Below, piece after piece: positions 9,369-17,912 of a DNA stretch of 64,000 bases (the stretch's first letter is position 1; every line of letters starts with the position of its first letter). The stretch comes from Colwellia piezophila ATCC BAA-637. Lineage in GTDB: Bacteria; Pseudomonadota; Gammaproteobacteria; Enterobacterales; Alteromonadaceae. A program made the position numbers and the translations under genes. Under the pieces are notes generated by a model. That model did no database searches. It saw only the letters and a program-made list of their open reading frames with translations, and had not been told where the DNA came from. The stretch lies in contig NZ_KB905165.1 in NCBI RefSeq assembly GCF_000378625.1, forward strand, positions 186,001 through 250,000, given 5' to 3'.

Positions 9369-11510
9369 TTAATCTGTTTGCTTTTCAAAAACACGGCTAA
9401 AAGGCGGTAGTGAGTCAAGTATCTGTTTACCATAACGCTTAGTGACAACTCGCTTATCTAATAAGGTGATAACACCTTCATCCCTTTCATTACGTAGTAG
9501 CCTACCACAGGCTTGTACTAACTTTTTGGAGGTGTCGGGCACCGATAAGGTCATGAAGGGGTTACCGCCTTTAGCGGTAATCCATTCGGCTTGTGCCTGT
9601 TCGACAGGAGAGGTAGGTACAGAAAAGGGTAGTTTGGTGATGATGAGATTATTAAGATAGTTACCGGGTAAATCTAATCCCTCCGAAAAACTCTGTGTTC
9701 CAAAGATAATACTCGTTTTGTTGTTATCACATCGTTTTTTATGTTGCTCTATGATTTGTTGACGTGACATCTCACCTTGAACCATAATTTCGAGTTTATG
9801 CTCATCTCTAAGTGCTTGTGCAACTTTATTCATTTGCCAATAGGACGAGAATAGCACCAAGCTGGCGTTACCTTGTTCAAGATACTTTGGTAACTTCTCA
9901 ATGACTTCATCGGTGAAGCCAGGGGCGCTGGCTTCATTTTTCATGTTGGCGATAATGAGTTGGGCATTGTTTTGATAATCAAAAGGGGAGTCAACTTGTT
10001 GGTACTGACTGCCATCATTATTTTTTAAACCGGCTTGAAAACAAAAATGGTCAAAGGAGTTTAATGCTTTTAGGGTTGCCGAGCATAATACCGCGCCTTC
10101 GCATTTGCTCCATAATTTGTCTTCTAAGGTAAAGCCGACCTCAATAGGTGAGGCGCTTAAAAGATAGTCTTGTCGCTTAGCCGTAAGTCTCTCTAACCAA
10201 CGGGCCATTGGCGCACCCTTTTCACTGTCTGTTTTTGCATACATATACCAAAGAGACTGTAGGTTTTCAAGGCGTTGTAGCATAAAGCCTGCCTCGGCAA
10301 GTAGTGGCTCAGCTAAATACATTTGGGTATCGCCATCTTTTACTGACTCTATAAGGCCGTTATAGAGTTTATTTAGTTGAGCCAATGATTTTTTACTTAA
10401 ACTTTGTAAATCTTCAGCCCAATTCTTTAAGGTTTGTGGAATGATGCCATTTTCAAAGCGGTACACTTGTTCATCATGTGAAGACTTCTTAGTGAATTTA
10501 TTGCTCTGGGATGGGTCATTACTTTCTTGAAAATATACATTGGCATTTGCTTCAATAAAATTTAGCACCTTTTGCATTTCCATCAGCAGATCTTGGCAGT
10601 CATCACTCAACTTTAACGCAGGTGAAATGGCACTTTGTGATTTAATTAGCTTAGCCATCTTATCGCCCGTTTCACGAAGCTTAGTAAGCCATTCAATTGA
10701 TCCCTTTAGGGTAATACTTGCACTGGAAAAATCACGGGTTACTTTGGGAAGGTGGTGTGCTTCATCGATAATATAAAAGGTATCCTCGGGAGAAGACAAT
10801 ATTCTGCCGCCACCAAGCTCAAGGTCTGCGAGTAACAAACTGTGGTTGATTACCAGCACATGCGCTTGATCCATGGTTTCACGGGCTTTGTGAAAAGGGC
10901 AATGGTTATGCTCAGATAAATTCTTTAAACAACTGTGTTTATCACTTTGTACTTGTTGCCAAATATGTTGGGGTAGGTTGGTTTTCCATGAATCAATATC
11001 GCCAAGCCAAGTGCCATCAAGTAAGGCTTTATGCATAGCATTTAACGTTCTGATATCTTTAGCATCGGGTTTTTCTGCAAAGGTAAAGCCCACTTGTGCC
11101 GGTTCGCTACCGGTTGTCACGGCCGATGTTAATTTTTGACGGCAGACATAACGCTGCCTGCCCTTAACGAGGGTAAAGTCAAAATTTAGTCCGGAAAACT
11201 TTTTTAAAAAGGGTAAATCTTTATCAACAAGTTGCTCTTGCAGTGCAACAGTGGCGGTAGAAATACAGACTTTTTTGTTTTTAGCCAGTGCTAACGGAAT
11301 TGCCCCTAAACAATAGGCCAGTGATTTACCTGTGCCTGTACCCGCTTCAATAGTGATTATTTTTCTATCTTTACTGTACTCACCAGCGAGAGTCTTTGCT
11401 ATTTCGGCAATAAGTAAAGTTTGCTGTTTACGGGGATTAAAGTTTGTCAGGTTCTCGCCTATGGCTTTATAAGCCGCGCGAATAGCTTGTTTTAACTTAT
11501 CAGATAACAT
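9369..11510 (-). CDS. dinG: ATP-dependent 5'-3' DNA helicase DinG
   Basis: DinG is an XPD-like iron-sulphur helicase that removes R-loops and helps replication through transcribed regions. The 713 residues match the E. coli protein (716). Walker A is GTGTGKS (about 57-63). The Cys residues in RYVCRQKL (about 120) and the HSCLKN...HNHCPFH segment (about 195-207) are the likely 4Fe-4S ligands. The DEAH box is in IIDEAHHL. Helicase motifs V and VI are in the final third (FSEGLDLPG, QACGRLLRNERD). It is divergent from polB with a LexA box in the 90-bp gap, so both are expected to be SOS-induced, as in E. coli. Confidence 0.96.
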   Translation of the reverse strand: MLSDKLKQAIRAAYKAIGENLTNFNPRKQQTLLIAEIAKTLAGEYSKDRKIITIEAGTGTGKSLAYCLGAIPLALAKNKKVCISTATVALQEQLVDKDLPFLKKFSGLNFDFTLVKGRQRYVCRQKLTSAVTTGSEPAQVGFTFAEKPDAKDIRTLNAMHKALLDGTWLGDIDSWKTNLPQHIWQQVQSDKHSCLKNLSEHNHCPFHKARETMDQAHVLVINHSLLLADLELGGGRILSSPEDTFYIIDEAHHLPKVTRDFSSASITLKGSIEWLTKLRETGDKMAKLIKSQSAISPALKLSDDCQDLLMEMQKVLNFIEANANVYFQESNDPSQSNKFTKKSSHDEQVYRFENGIIPQTLKNWAEDLQSLSKKSLAQLNKLYNGLIESVKDGDTQMYLAEPLLAEAGFMLQRLENLQSLWYMYAKTDSEKGAPMARWLERLTAKRQDYLLSASPIEVGFTLEDKLWSKCEGAVLCSATLKALNSFDHFCFQAGLKNNDGSQYQQVDSPFDYQNNAQLIIANMKNEASAPGFTDEVIEKLPKYLEQGNASLVLFSSYWQMNKVAQALRDEHKLEIMVQGEMSRQQIIEQHKKRCDNNKTSIIFGTQSFSEGLDLPGNYLNNLIITKLPFSVPTSPVEQAQAEWITAKGGNPFMTLSVPDTSKKLVQACGRLLRNERDEGVITLLDKRVVTKRYGKQILDSLPPFSRVFEKQTD

Positions 11511-11549
11511 GGTTACTAGTTTCCAAAAATCAGGATATCGGTTACACTG

Positions 11550-11565
11550 CTGTATATATTAACAG
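11550..11565. promoter_or_regulatory. LexA (SOS) box between dinG and polB
   Basis: CTGTATATATTAACAG fits the gammaproteobacterial CTG-N10-CAG LexA consensus with the expected AT-rich centre. It lies 40 bp upstream of dinG and 35 bp upstream of the polB ATG, so one site can repress both divergent promoters. Both genes are known LexA targets in E. coli. Confidence 0.9.
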
Positions 11566-11600
11566 GTTTGCCCGTATCGCACGAAATATATCACTATAAA

Positions 11601-14075
11601 ATGACAAACTTTAAGACAACGGATATCAATCAAGGTTTTTTACTGACCCGACAAGTGCAAGATACCGAACACGGTTTGCAAATAACCTTGTGGCTAAAAA
11701 GTGACCTAGGGCCAACTAAACTTGTTATAGAGAATGAGCTAGCTGTTTTTTTTATTGAGCATCATCAGTTAGAACTTGCCTTAAACACGCTTGCTAAGCA
11801 AAGAATTCCTCTGGAAAAATCCCATCAATTATCGTTAAAAACATTTGCTCAACAAAAGGTTGCTGGCCTGTACTTTAACTCGATGCGCAGTTTTTACCGG
11901 GCTAGAGAATCTTTAAAAGCCCAACATATCAAATGTTATGAAGATGACATTCGCCCCGACGACCGTTTTTTAATGGAGCGCCATATAACCGCGGATATTA
12001 CTTATCGAGGTCATTCAATCGATGCTAAGAAAAATCATTTAAAAGATAAACCCTGCCAGGGTTATCAATTAATCAAGCAAGCCAAGTGCAAACGTGCCTT
12101 AGTAAAAGACAAAGCTAAGCTGAGCATGTTATCTATCGATATTGAGTGCTCGATGAGTGGCGAGCTCTATTCCATCGGCTTGTATGCTTTTAATGGTAAT
12201 GCTTCAGGCACTAAGGAAGTATTTAATCGAGTCTTGATGATTGGTAAAGCGCAAGTAGATTGTGAAAGTTATATCACGTGGCTAACCGATGAAAAAGAAC
12301 TATTACAGCAGTTTATCGTTGAAGTTAACTTATTCGATGCTGATATTTTTATCGGATGGAATGTCATTAATTTTGATTTTGTTTTACTGCAAAAAAGGTG
12401 TGATCTACATGGTATTAAGTTTGCCATTGGCCGTGATGGTAGTAAGCCTTACTGGCGTAAAAATGCCAATAACAGCGAACAAAATTTCATTGAAATAGCC
12501 GGGCGTGTCGTGCTTGATGGCATAGATTTGTTAAAAACGGCCACGTATAACTTCCCTAGTTTTTCTCTCGATAATGTAGCCCAGACCTTACTTGGGATAG
12601 GTAAAAAAGTAACTGATGTTGAAAATAGAGTGCAAGAAATCACTGATAACTTTCATCATAACAAAACGGCACTGGCCGCCTATAATCTAGAAGATTGTCG
12701 CTTAGTTTGGCTTATCTTTGAAAAAACTCAATTATTGGCGTTTGCGCAACTCAGGGCCCAACTTACGGGCTTAGCTATTGATAGGGTAGGTGGCTCAGTT
12801 GCTGCATTTACCAACCTATATTTACCCAAATTACACCGTAGTGGTTATATTGCGCCTAATATGGGCGATGGTGAGTCAGGATTAGTGTCACCGGGTGGGT
12901 ATGTGATGGACTCAATTCCCGGGCTTTATGAAAATGTATTGGTGCTTGATTTTAAATCCTTGTACCCCAGTATTATCCGAACTTTTAAAATTGACCCTAT
13001 GGGTTTAATTGAAGGATTAAAAGTTGTCAATGAGCGAATTGATGAAGATAATCGTCTGCAGGTGATAAAAGGTTTTGATGGCGCTTACTTTTCAAGAACA
13101 GCACACTTCCTTCCTGATATTATTGAGACACTTTGGTTAGAACGTGATAAAGCAAAACAACAAAAAAATGCCGCTTTGTCACAAGCAATCAAAATCATTA
13201 TGAACAGTTTTTATGGGGTACTCGGCTCAACAGGTTGTCGCTTTTTTGATCCAAGACTCTCTGGCTCGATTACCAAAAGAAGTCATGAAATATTAAAGAA
13301 AACTAGTCATTGGATAACCCAAAAAGGTCATAAGGTCATTTATGGAGATACAGACTCTATATTTGTTTTTATCGGTAAAGATAAGACTAAGCAACAGGCA
13401 AAGCAGTTAGGTCTTGAATTACAAGGTTTTATCAATGAAAAATGGCAAGTTACTTTACAACAAGACTTTAAAATTACTAGTCAATTAGACATTGAATTTG
13501 AAACCCATTTTACCAAATTTCTAATGCCTAAAATTCGTGGTCTGAATCACTCAAAAGATCAAAAAGTTATTGGTACCAAAAAGCGCTATGCGGGTATCTC
13601 TAATGACGTGATGATTTTTAAAGGCTTAGAAACAGTGAGAAGTGACTGGACTGAGCTGAGTAAAGAATTTCAACAGGAATTATATCGATTAGTTTTTAAT
13701 AATGAGCCTATTGATGAGTATATTACTACCATGGTAGATGGCTTAAAAGCGGGTCTTTATGATGATAAATTAGTTTATCAGAAAAAGATTCGACGTCAGT
13801 TAAACGACTATGTCAATACGCCACCCCATATCAAAGCGGCATTAATGGCTAATAAAAGGCTAGTTGAGCAAGGTGTTAAGGCAAAATATAAACATAGAAG
13901 TTCTATCAAGTATGTGATTACTTTAGATGGTGTTCAGCCTTTAGAATTTCACGAGAGTAAACTTGACTATGATTTTTATGTAGAAAGGCAGCTTAAACCC
14001 ATAGCCGATGACATTCTACCTTTTATTAACCGAGATTTTGACGCGATTACCAGTGATCAACTGGGACTTTTCTAA
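11601..14075 (+). CDS. polB: DNA polymerase II
   Basis: This family-B DNA polymerase has 3'-5' proofreading and acts in replication restart and translesion synthesis during SOS. The 824-residue protein has an N-terminal domain, exonuclease motif I in SIDIECS, FIGWNVINFD as Exo II, polymerase motif A DFKSLYPSI, motif B KIIMNSFYGVLG and motif C YGDTDS. It ends in QLGLF, a QxxLF-type sliding-clamp binding peptide. An upstream TTG at 11568 would add 11 residues, but it would leave only 2 bp between the LexA box and the start codon, so the ATG at 11601 is preferred. The ribosome site is weak with either start. The promoter must overlap the LexA box. Confidence 0.96.
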   Translation: MTNFKTTDINQGFLLTRQVQDTEHGLQITLWLKSDLGPTKLVIENELAVFFIEHHQLELALNTLAKQRIPLEKSHQLSLKTFAQQKVAGLYFNSMRSFYRARESLKAQHIKCYEDDIRPDDRFLMERHITADITYRGHSIDAKKNHLKDKPCQGYQLIKQAKCKRALVKDKAKLSMLSIDIECSMSGELYSIGLYAFNGNASGTKEVFNRVLMIGKAQVDCESYITWLTDEKELLQQFIVEVNLFDADIFIGWNVINFDFVLLQKRCDLHGIKFAIGRDGSKPYWRKNANNSEQNFIEIAGRVVLDGIDLLKTATYNFPSFSLDNVAQTLLGIGKKVTDVENRVQEITDNFHHNKTALAAYNLEDCRLVWLIFEKTQLLAFAQLRAQLTGLAIDRVGGSVAAFTNLYLPKLHRSGYIAPNMGDGESGLVSPGGYVMDSIPGLYENVLVLDFKSLYPSIIRTFKIDPMGLIEGLKVVNERIDEDNRLQVIKGFDGAYFSRTAHFLPDIIETLWLERDKAKQQKNAALSQAIKIIMNSFYGVLGSTGCRFFDPRLSGSITKRSHEILKKTSHWITQKGHKVIYGDTDSIFVFIGKDKTKQQAKQLGLELQGFINEKWQVTLQQDFKITSQLDIEFETHFTKFLMPKIRGLNHSKDQKVIGTKKRYAGISNDVMIFKGLETVRSDWTELSKEFQQELYRLVFNNEPIDEYITTMVDGLKAGLYDDKLVYQKKIRRQLNDYVNTPPHIKAALMANKRLVEQGVKAKYKHRSSIKYVITLDGVQPLEFHESKLDYDFYVERQLKPIADDILPFINRDFDAITSDQLGLF

Positions 14076-14117
14076 CATAGTATTCAAATGCTGATATCAA
14101 CAACGATTAGTAACTAA

Positions 14118-14512
14118 TAGCACTTTCAATAAGTTTCTTCTCACTCAGTGAGCGTTAAAAGTCTTAGCGGCAAGGAATTGACTGCAGATAATGGCTATTC
14201 AGGAGAATATGCTCAGGATAATGTGCTCCTGCATTATCTAATAAGTCATATCCATGTATCGTCTGCATTCTCAATTAAGCTACATCCAAGTAACGTGCTT
14301 ATCACAATCAATAACGCAGCAGGTAAGCCTTTCCCTTTTATTCGGTATTCGCCTTGGCGGAGCCTACTCAATAGCCACTAACATAGTTAAACTTTTTGGG
14401 TTTAGAATGACTAGACCGAAACAAATTTTCCTTGTTATTGAACCTTTCATTGAACCTTTCATTGAACCTTGAATAAAGCTATGTGCTGGGAAAAAAATTA
14501 ATTAAATTGGTA
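14118..14512 (+). mobile_element. MITE copy A (395 bp)
   Basis: This is the longest member of the miniature element family. It is flanked by TAA (left) and TTA (right). Its left end TAGCACTTTCAATAAGTTTC is a degraded version of the right end, whose complement is TACCAATTTAATTAATTT. The inner part carries the family motifs GGCAAGG...ATTGACT and AATCAATAACG, plus AGGAGAATATGCTC-type hairpin sequence, all partly decayed. From about 14360 to 14450 it is nearly identical to copy C (35739-36050), including GTTTAGAATGACTAGACC. It also carries a 12-bp tandem repeat (14437-14470) that copy C lacks. It contains no transposase frame. Confidence 0.85.
14437..14470 (+). repeat. 12-bp tandem repeat (2.8 units) inside MITE copy A
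   Basis: ATTGAACCTTTC occurs twice and is followed by a third unit truncated to ATTGAACCTT. Copy C has a single related ATTGAAC at the same place, so the expansion happened after the copies diverged. Confidence 0.88.
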
Positions 14513-14561
14513 TTATTCTCAAACCGTTGCCAAGCTTTGAATGAGAACTAACTCAAAGGAC

Positions 14562-14574
14562 TTGGTATAACTTA
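14562..14574 (+). repeat. Solitary MITE-like terminus
   Basis: TTGGTATAACTTA matches the right end of MITE copy B (20193-20205) exactly over 13 bp. It is 50 bp beyond the right end of copy A and about 105 bp upstream of metC. It could be a leftover end of a second or nested element. Confidence 0.45.
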
Positions 14575-14679
14575 TTTCTAATTTTTCTTAACAATGTCTA
14601 GCTAGTCTCCCTTAATCAGGTTATAAATACTTTAATGAGTTTTGGATGGCTAGATAGCTGTAAGTGATGAGAAAAAAAT

Positions 14680-15861
14680 ATGAAACAAGATACCAAAATA
14701 ATTAAAGCTGGCCGTAGTGATAAATGGACTAATGGCGTGGTCAATCCGCCAGTAACTCGTGCATCAACGGTAGTTTTTAATACCGTCGCTGAAATGAATA
14801 GTGCCGTGGCCAACCGACATAACCAAACCATGGTCTATGGTCGCCGCGGAACGAACACCTCTTTTGCTTTTAGTGATGCCATGACTGAGTTAGAAGGCGG
14901 CGCGGGTTGTGCTTTATATCCATCGGGCACTGCAGCAATCACCAATGCTATTCTGGCTTTTGTTAAACAAGGTGATCATATCTTGATGGTCGATAGTGCC
15001 TATGAGCCTACTCGTGATTATTGCGATAAAATATTAGCTAAAATGGGCGTAAGTACTACCTATTATGATCCTATGGTGGGCGCTGAGATTGAAGCTTTGA
15101 TTCAAGATAATACCCGTTTAATTTTCTTGGAATCACCCGGCTCTATCACCATGGAAGTACAAGATGTACCGGCGATAAGTGCGGTTGCCCATAAGCATGA
15201 TTGTATAGTGATGCTAGATAATACCTGGGCGGCAGGCATTAATTTTCAGCCATTCGACTATGGTGTTGATGTTAGTGTCCAAGCAGCGACTAAATATATT
15301 GTTGGTCACTCTGATGTAATGTTGGGTACAGCAACCGCAGTTGAAAAGCATTGGCCACAACTTCGTGATTACAGTTACCTGATGGGGCAGTGTACGTCTC
15401 CTGATGATTTATATCTTGCCTTGCGTGGTATGCGTACTCTTGGTGTTAGATTAAAGCAACACCAAAAAAGTGCGATGAAAGTGGCTCGGTGGCTACAGAA
15501 ACGTCCAGAAGTGGCTAAAATATTACACCCTGCGTTTGAGTCTTGCCCTGGCCATGAATTTTTTGAGCGTGACTTTAAAGGCTCCAATGGCTTATTTTCA
15601 TTTGTACTAAATTGCGGTAATAAAGCCGCTTTGACCGCTTTTCTAGATGGTTTACAGCATTTTAAAATGGGCTATTCATGGGGCGGGTTTGAAAGCTTAA
15701 TTCTGGGTATTAGCAATGTAAATTCGATTCGTAGTGCAACCACATTTGATTGTGAATTTCCATTGATTCGCTTGCATATAGGTTTAGAGGATGTTGATGA
15801 TCTAATTAGCGACCTAGAGCAAGGCTTTACTCGATTTAATCAAGTGATGGCAAGCAGCTAA
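14680..15861 (+). CDS. metC: Cystathionine beta-lyase
   Basis: MetC is a PLP-dependent lyase that cleaves cystathionine to homocysteine, pyruvate and ammonia in methionine synthesis. The 393-residue protein has the Cys/Met-metabolism PLP fold: the YGRRGTNTSFAFSDAM phosphate-binding region, YPSGTAAITNAI, and the Schiff-base lysine in AATKYIVGHSD (near 210). The Trp-rich C-terminal segment SWGGFESL and the SIRSATTF block fit MetC better than cystathionine gamma-synthase. The ATG follows a purine-rich GATGAGAAAAAA stretch. It is monocistronic, downstream of MITE copy A. A MetJ box was looked for and not convincingly found. Confidence 0.9.
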   Translation: MKQDTKIIKAGRSDKWTNGVVNPPVTRASTVVFNTVAEMNSAVANRHNQTMVYGRRGTNTSFAFSDAMTELEGGAGCALYPSGTAAITNAILAFVKQGDHILMVDSAYEPTRDYCDKILAKMGVSTTYYDPMVGAEIEALIQDNTRLIFLESPGSITMEVQDVPAISAVAHKHDCIVMLDNTWAAGINFQPFDYGVDVSVQAATKYIVGHSDVMLGTATAVEKHWPQLRDYSYLMGQCTSPDDLYLALRGMRTLGVRLKQHQKSAMKVARWLQKRPEVAKILHPAFESCPGHEFFERDFKGSNGLFSFVLNCGNKAALTAFLDGLQHFKMGYSWGGFESLILGISNVNSIRSATTFDCEFPLIRLHIGLEDVDDLISDLEQGFTRFNQVMASS

Positions 15862-16012
15862 GTTTATCTCTGAAACTTATTGAGGCTCAGTTTAGGCCCA
15901 AGTAAGGCTCAGATACGGGGCAGTGAAGGTTTAGTGTAATCTAACGCCTCTTTACTCGAGCTGAACTTGGCATCTTCCCGCCAATTTCAATAAGTTTAGC
16001 GAGAGTTTTATA

Positions 16013-16042
16013 CCATATAAGGTAAACGGTTACCTTATATGG
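16013..16042. terminator. 13-bp perfect hairpin between convergent metC and AstE-like gene
   Basis: CCATATAAGGTAA pairs exactly with TTACCTTATATGG around an ACGG tetraloop. It lies in a 314-bp spacer that holds no gene. No T-tract follows on either strand. An 11-bp pair AAACTTATTGA / TCAATAAGTTT, about 110 bp apart, encloses much of the spacer to its left. Confidence 0.5.
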
Positions 16043-16175
16043 CATTTGCTTTAGCTTCGAGTCAATCTTATAAGCTCGCGAGCAAAGAGTCTGTTGCTAG
16101 GTTAGCAGGGGGATTCTATCGCTGCTACGTTGCAGAGTTAAGTATCAGTGTGAAGTATCATAGTTAACTACAGTG

Positions 16176-17240
16176 TTAGCTTTCGGGCTGACTTAGCTTG
16201 ACCACATAAAACAGACAGTCATTTATTGCGGTACTTTTATTTGTTGTTGCTTTAAATAGACGTAAATTATGTCGGCAAACAAGTTGATTTTCACGGGTAT
16301 AAAAATACTCATCTAAGACGTTATCGCCGCGCTTATCAATAAGCTGCAAGTTATCTAGGCCGTTACCGTCGATCCAACCAAGCATTTCATCTTGATGGGC
16401 GCTACCAAAATTAAAACATTCAATATTATCTTTAAGCGTTACACCACTGTGACCTTCATCATGCTTGGCGTATGAAAGTTTAGCCTCATTTTTTAGCTGT
16501 AATCTTAACGGGCGATAGATAACTTCTACGGGCTTTTCTTGGTGGATATAACCAATACTCTCACAGTGAGCTACTTGGCTAATCCCTGAAAAGGCAACTT
16601 CATGGGCTTGTTCATCTTGGCAACCACCACATTCAATAGTGATAAATGGGCAATTAAAGTCTTGCTCTATCATTGAGCCCATAGTCAAGTCAGATAAAAT
16701 TAACGTTTGGCAAAAAAGTGAAGCCAATGACAAGCTTTGTGTGGTCACGAAAGCGCTTATTGCAAAAGTCGGTCCTGGGCTTGACGAATTATGAAGGTCG
16801 ATCACCATTTCCGGGTTGACCTCTCTTATTGCCTGCTCAATTAATGAAGCACGTTGACAATAACCTCTATGTCCCTCATTACATTGAAAAGAGCATTGTT
16901 TGCCAAAGCAACGATTGATATCCATACCACCAGGTATAAACCGTTGAGTGAAAAGCGGACGCGTACTCGCCGCTTCCACCGAGCAAATAATAAAACGTAA
17001 ATTGGTTATTGGTTTTTCTTGCGTTACCACTTCTGTTAAATAACGATGTAAGGCGATTAAGCCAGAAGGTTCATTACCGTGCAGTAGTGTGGTAAAAACA
17101 CGATACTTTTCCTGATTCTTTCCTGAGACATCAATAACGGTTGGACCAGTCATGGATAGCAGAAATTGTTCGTAGTCTGCATGTATATCTTGCCAAGTAG
17201 GATCTTTTATATAGTTTATTTCACTAAAATCTATATCCAT
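16176..17240 (-). CDS. AstE-like succinylglutamate desuccinylase/aspartoacylase family protein
   Basis: This is a zinc-dependent M14-type deacylase. HGNEPSG (54-60) supplies the first His and the Glu ligand, and DLHNSSSPGP (149-158) the second His region. GGMDINR (104-110) corresponds to the DLNR substrate-binding motif of AstE. At 354 residues it is slightly longer than E. coli AstE (322). An unusual four-cysteine cluster, Cys111, 116, 120 and 128 (C-x4-C-x3-C-x7-C), follows the substrate motif and may bind a second metal. The gene is not next to astA, astB or astD, so a role in arginine succinylation is not supported by context and another N-acyl substrate is possible. The ATG has an AGG site at good spacing. 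Confidence 0.85.
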   Translation of the reverse strand: MDIDFSEINYIKDPTWQDIHADYEQFLLSMTGPTVIDVSGKNQEKYRVFTTLLHGNEPSGLIALHRYLTEVVTQEKPITNLRFIICSVEAASTRPLFTQRFIPGGMDINRCFGKQCSFQCNEGHRGYCQRASLIEQAIREVNPEMVIDLHNSSSPGPTFAISAFVTTQSLSLASLFCQTLILSDLTMGSMIEQDFNCPFITIECGGCQDEQAHEVAFSGISQVAHCESIGYIHQEKPVEVIYRPLRLQLKNEAKLSYAKHDEGHSGVTLKDNIECFNFGSAHQDEMLGWIDGNGLDNLQLIDKRGDNVLDEYFYTRENQLVCRHNLRLFKATTNKSTAINDCLFYVVKLSQPES

Positions 17241-17419
17241 AGTATCGCCTAAGTAATTGTTTGTTTGATGTGCATAGCGCTTTCTTGACGATTAGCATGT
17301 CACAGATACTGCTACTCGCATGTTGATTCAGGTCAATAAACTGTATTAAATAGGTGATTTATATTTATTTGGCGGTAAACTATCACTACATTTGCAAGAA
17401 CTTATATAGAGGCCCCGTT

Positions 17420-17770
17420 ATGAGTGAAGAAACTATCTTTTCTAAAATCATTCGTCAAGAAATCCCAACACCATTATTATATCAAGATGAATTAGTGACT
17501 GCTTTTCGCGATATTTCGCCCAGAGTTGATACTCATATTTTAATCGTGCCCAACAAACTTATAGCCACGGTTAATGATGTCACCAGCGAAGATGAATTAA
17601 CATTAGGGCGTATGATTACGGTTGCCAAGAAACTTGCCAAAGAAGAAGGTATTGATGAAAAGGGTTATCGGCTAATCATCAATTGTAATAATGATGGAGG
17701 TCAAGAGGTATACCATATTCATATGCATTTATTGGGTGGACAACCACTAGGCGCGATGTTGTCTATTTAA
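17420..17770 (+). CDS. hinT: HIT-family purine nucleoside phosphoramidase HinT
   Basis: HinT hydrolyses AMP-lysine and other phosphoramidates. The 116 residues match the family length, and the catalytic HIHMHLLGG motif sits near the C-terminus as expected. An in-frame upstream start at 17354 would add 22 residues not found in HinT ([11 protein letters not shown]...). [16 protein letters not shown] at 17420 matches the usual N-terminus and has a GAGGCC-like site upstream, so that ATG is chosen. It is a single gene, divergent from the AstE-like gene. Confidence 0.94.
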   Translation: MSEETIFSKIIRQEIPTPLLYQDELVTAFRDISPRVDTHILIVPNKLIATVNDVTSEDELTLGRMITVAKKLAKEEGIDEKGYRLIINCNNDGGQEVYHIHMHLLGGQPLGAMLSI

Positions 17771-17912
17771 TTTGAACTAATGGCTTGCTTATCATTCAAG
17801 TTAAGCCAGGTATCAACATCCTGTTCAATATGCGACAAGTTGCCGGAATACTAAGGTCAAAAGCAATGAAATCATTTAATTATTAGCGCATACTTTCCTT
17901 AGTACCTTTTAT

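Noticed and set aside
11568-11600. TTG start extending PolB by 11 residues
   Set aside because: It would start 2 bp after the LexA box, leaving no room for a transcript start, and the added residues do not resemble PolB.
14148-14472. Two small open frames (77 and 72 codons) after polB
   Set aside because: Both lie inside MITE copy A, have no ribosome sites and are not kept in the related copy C.
14590-14660. Possible MetJ boxes before metC
   Set aside because: GTCTAG-type fragments occur (around 14597 and 14649), but alignment to tandem AGACGTCT units matches fewer than half the positions.
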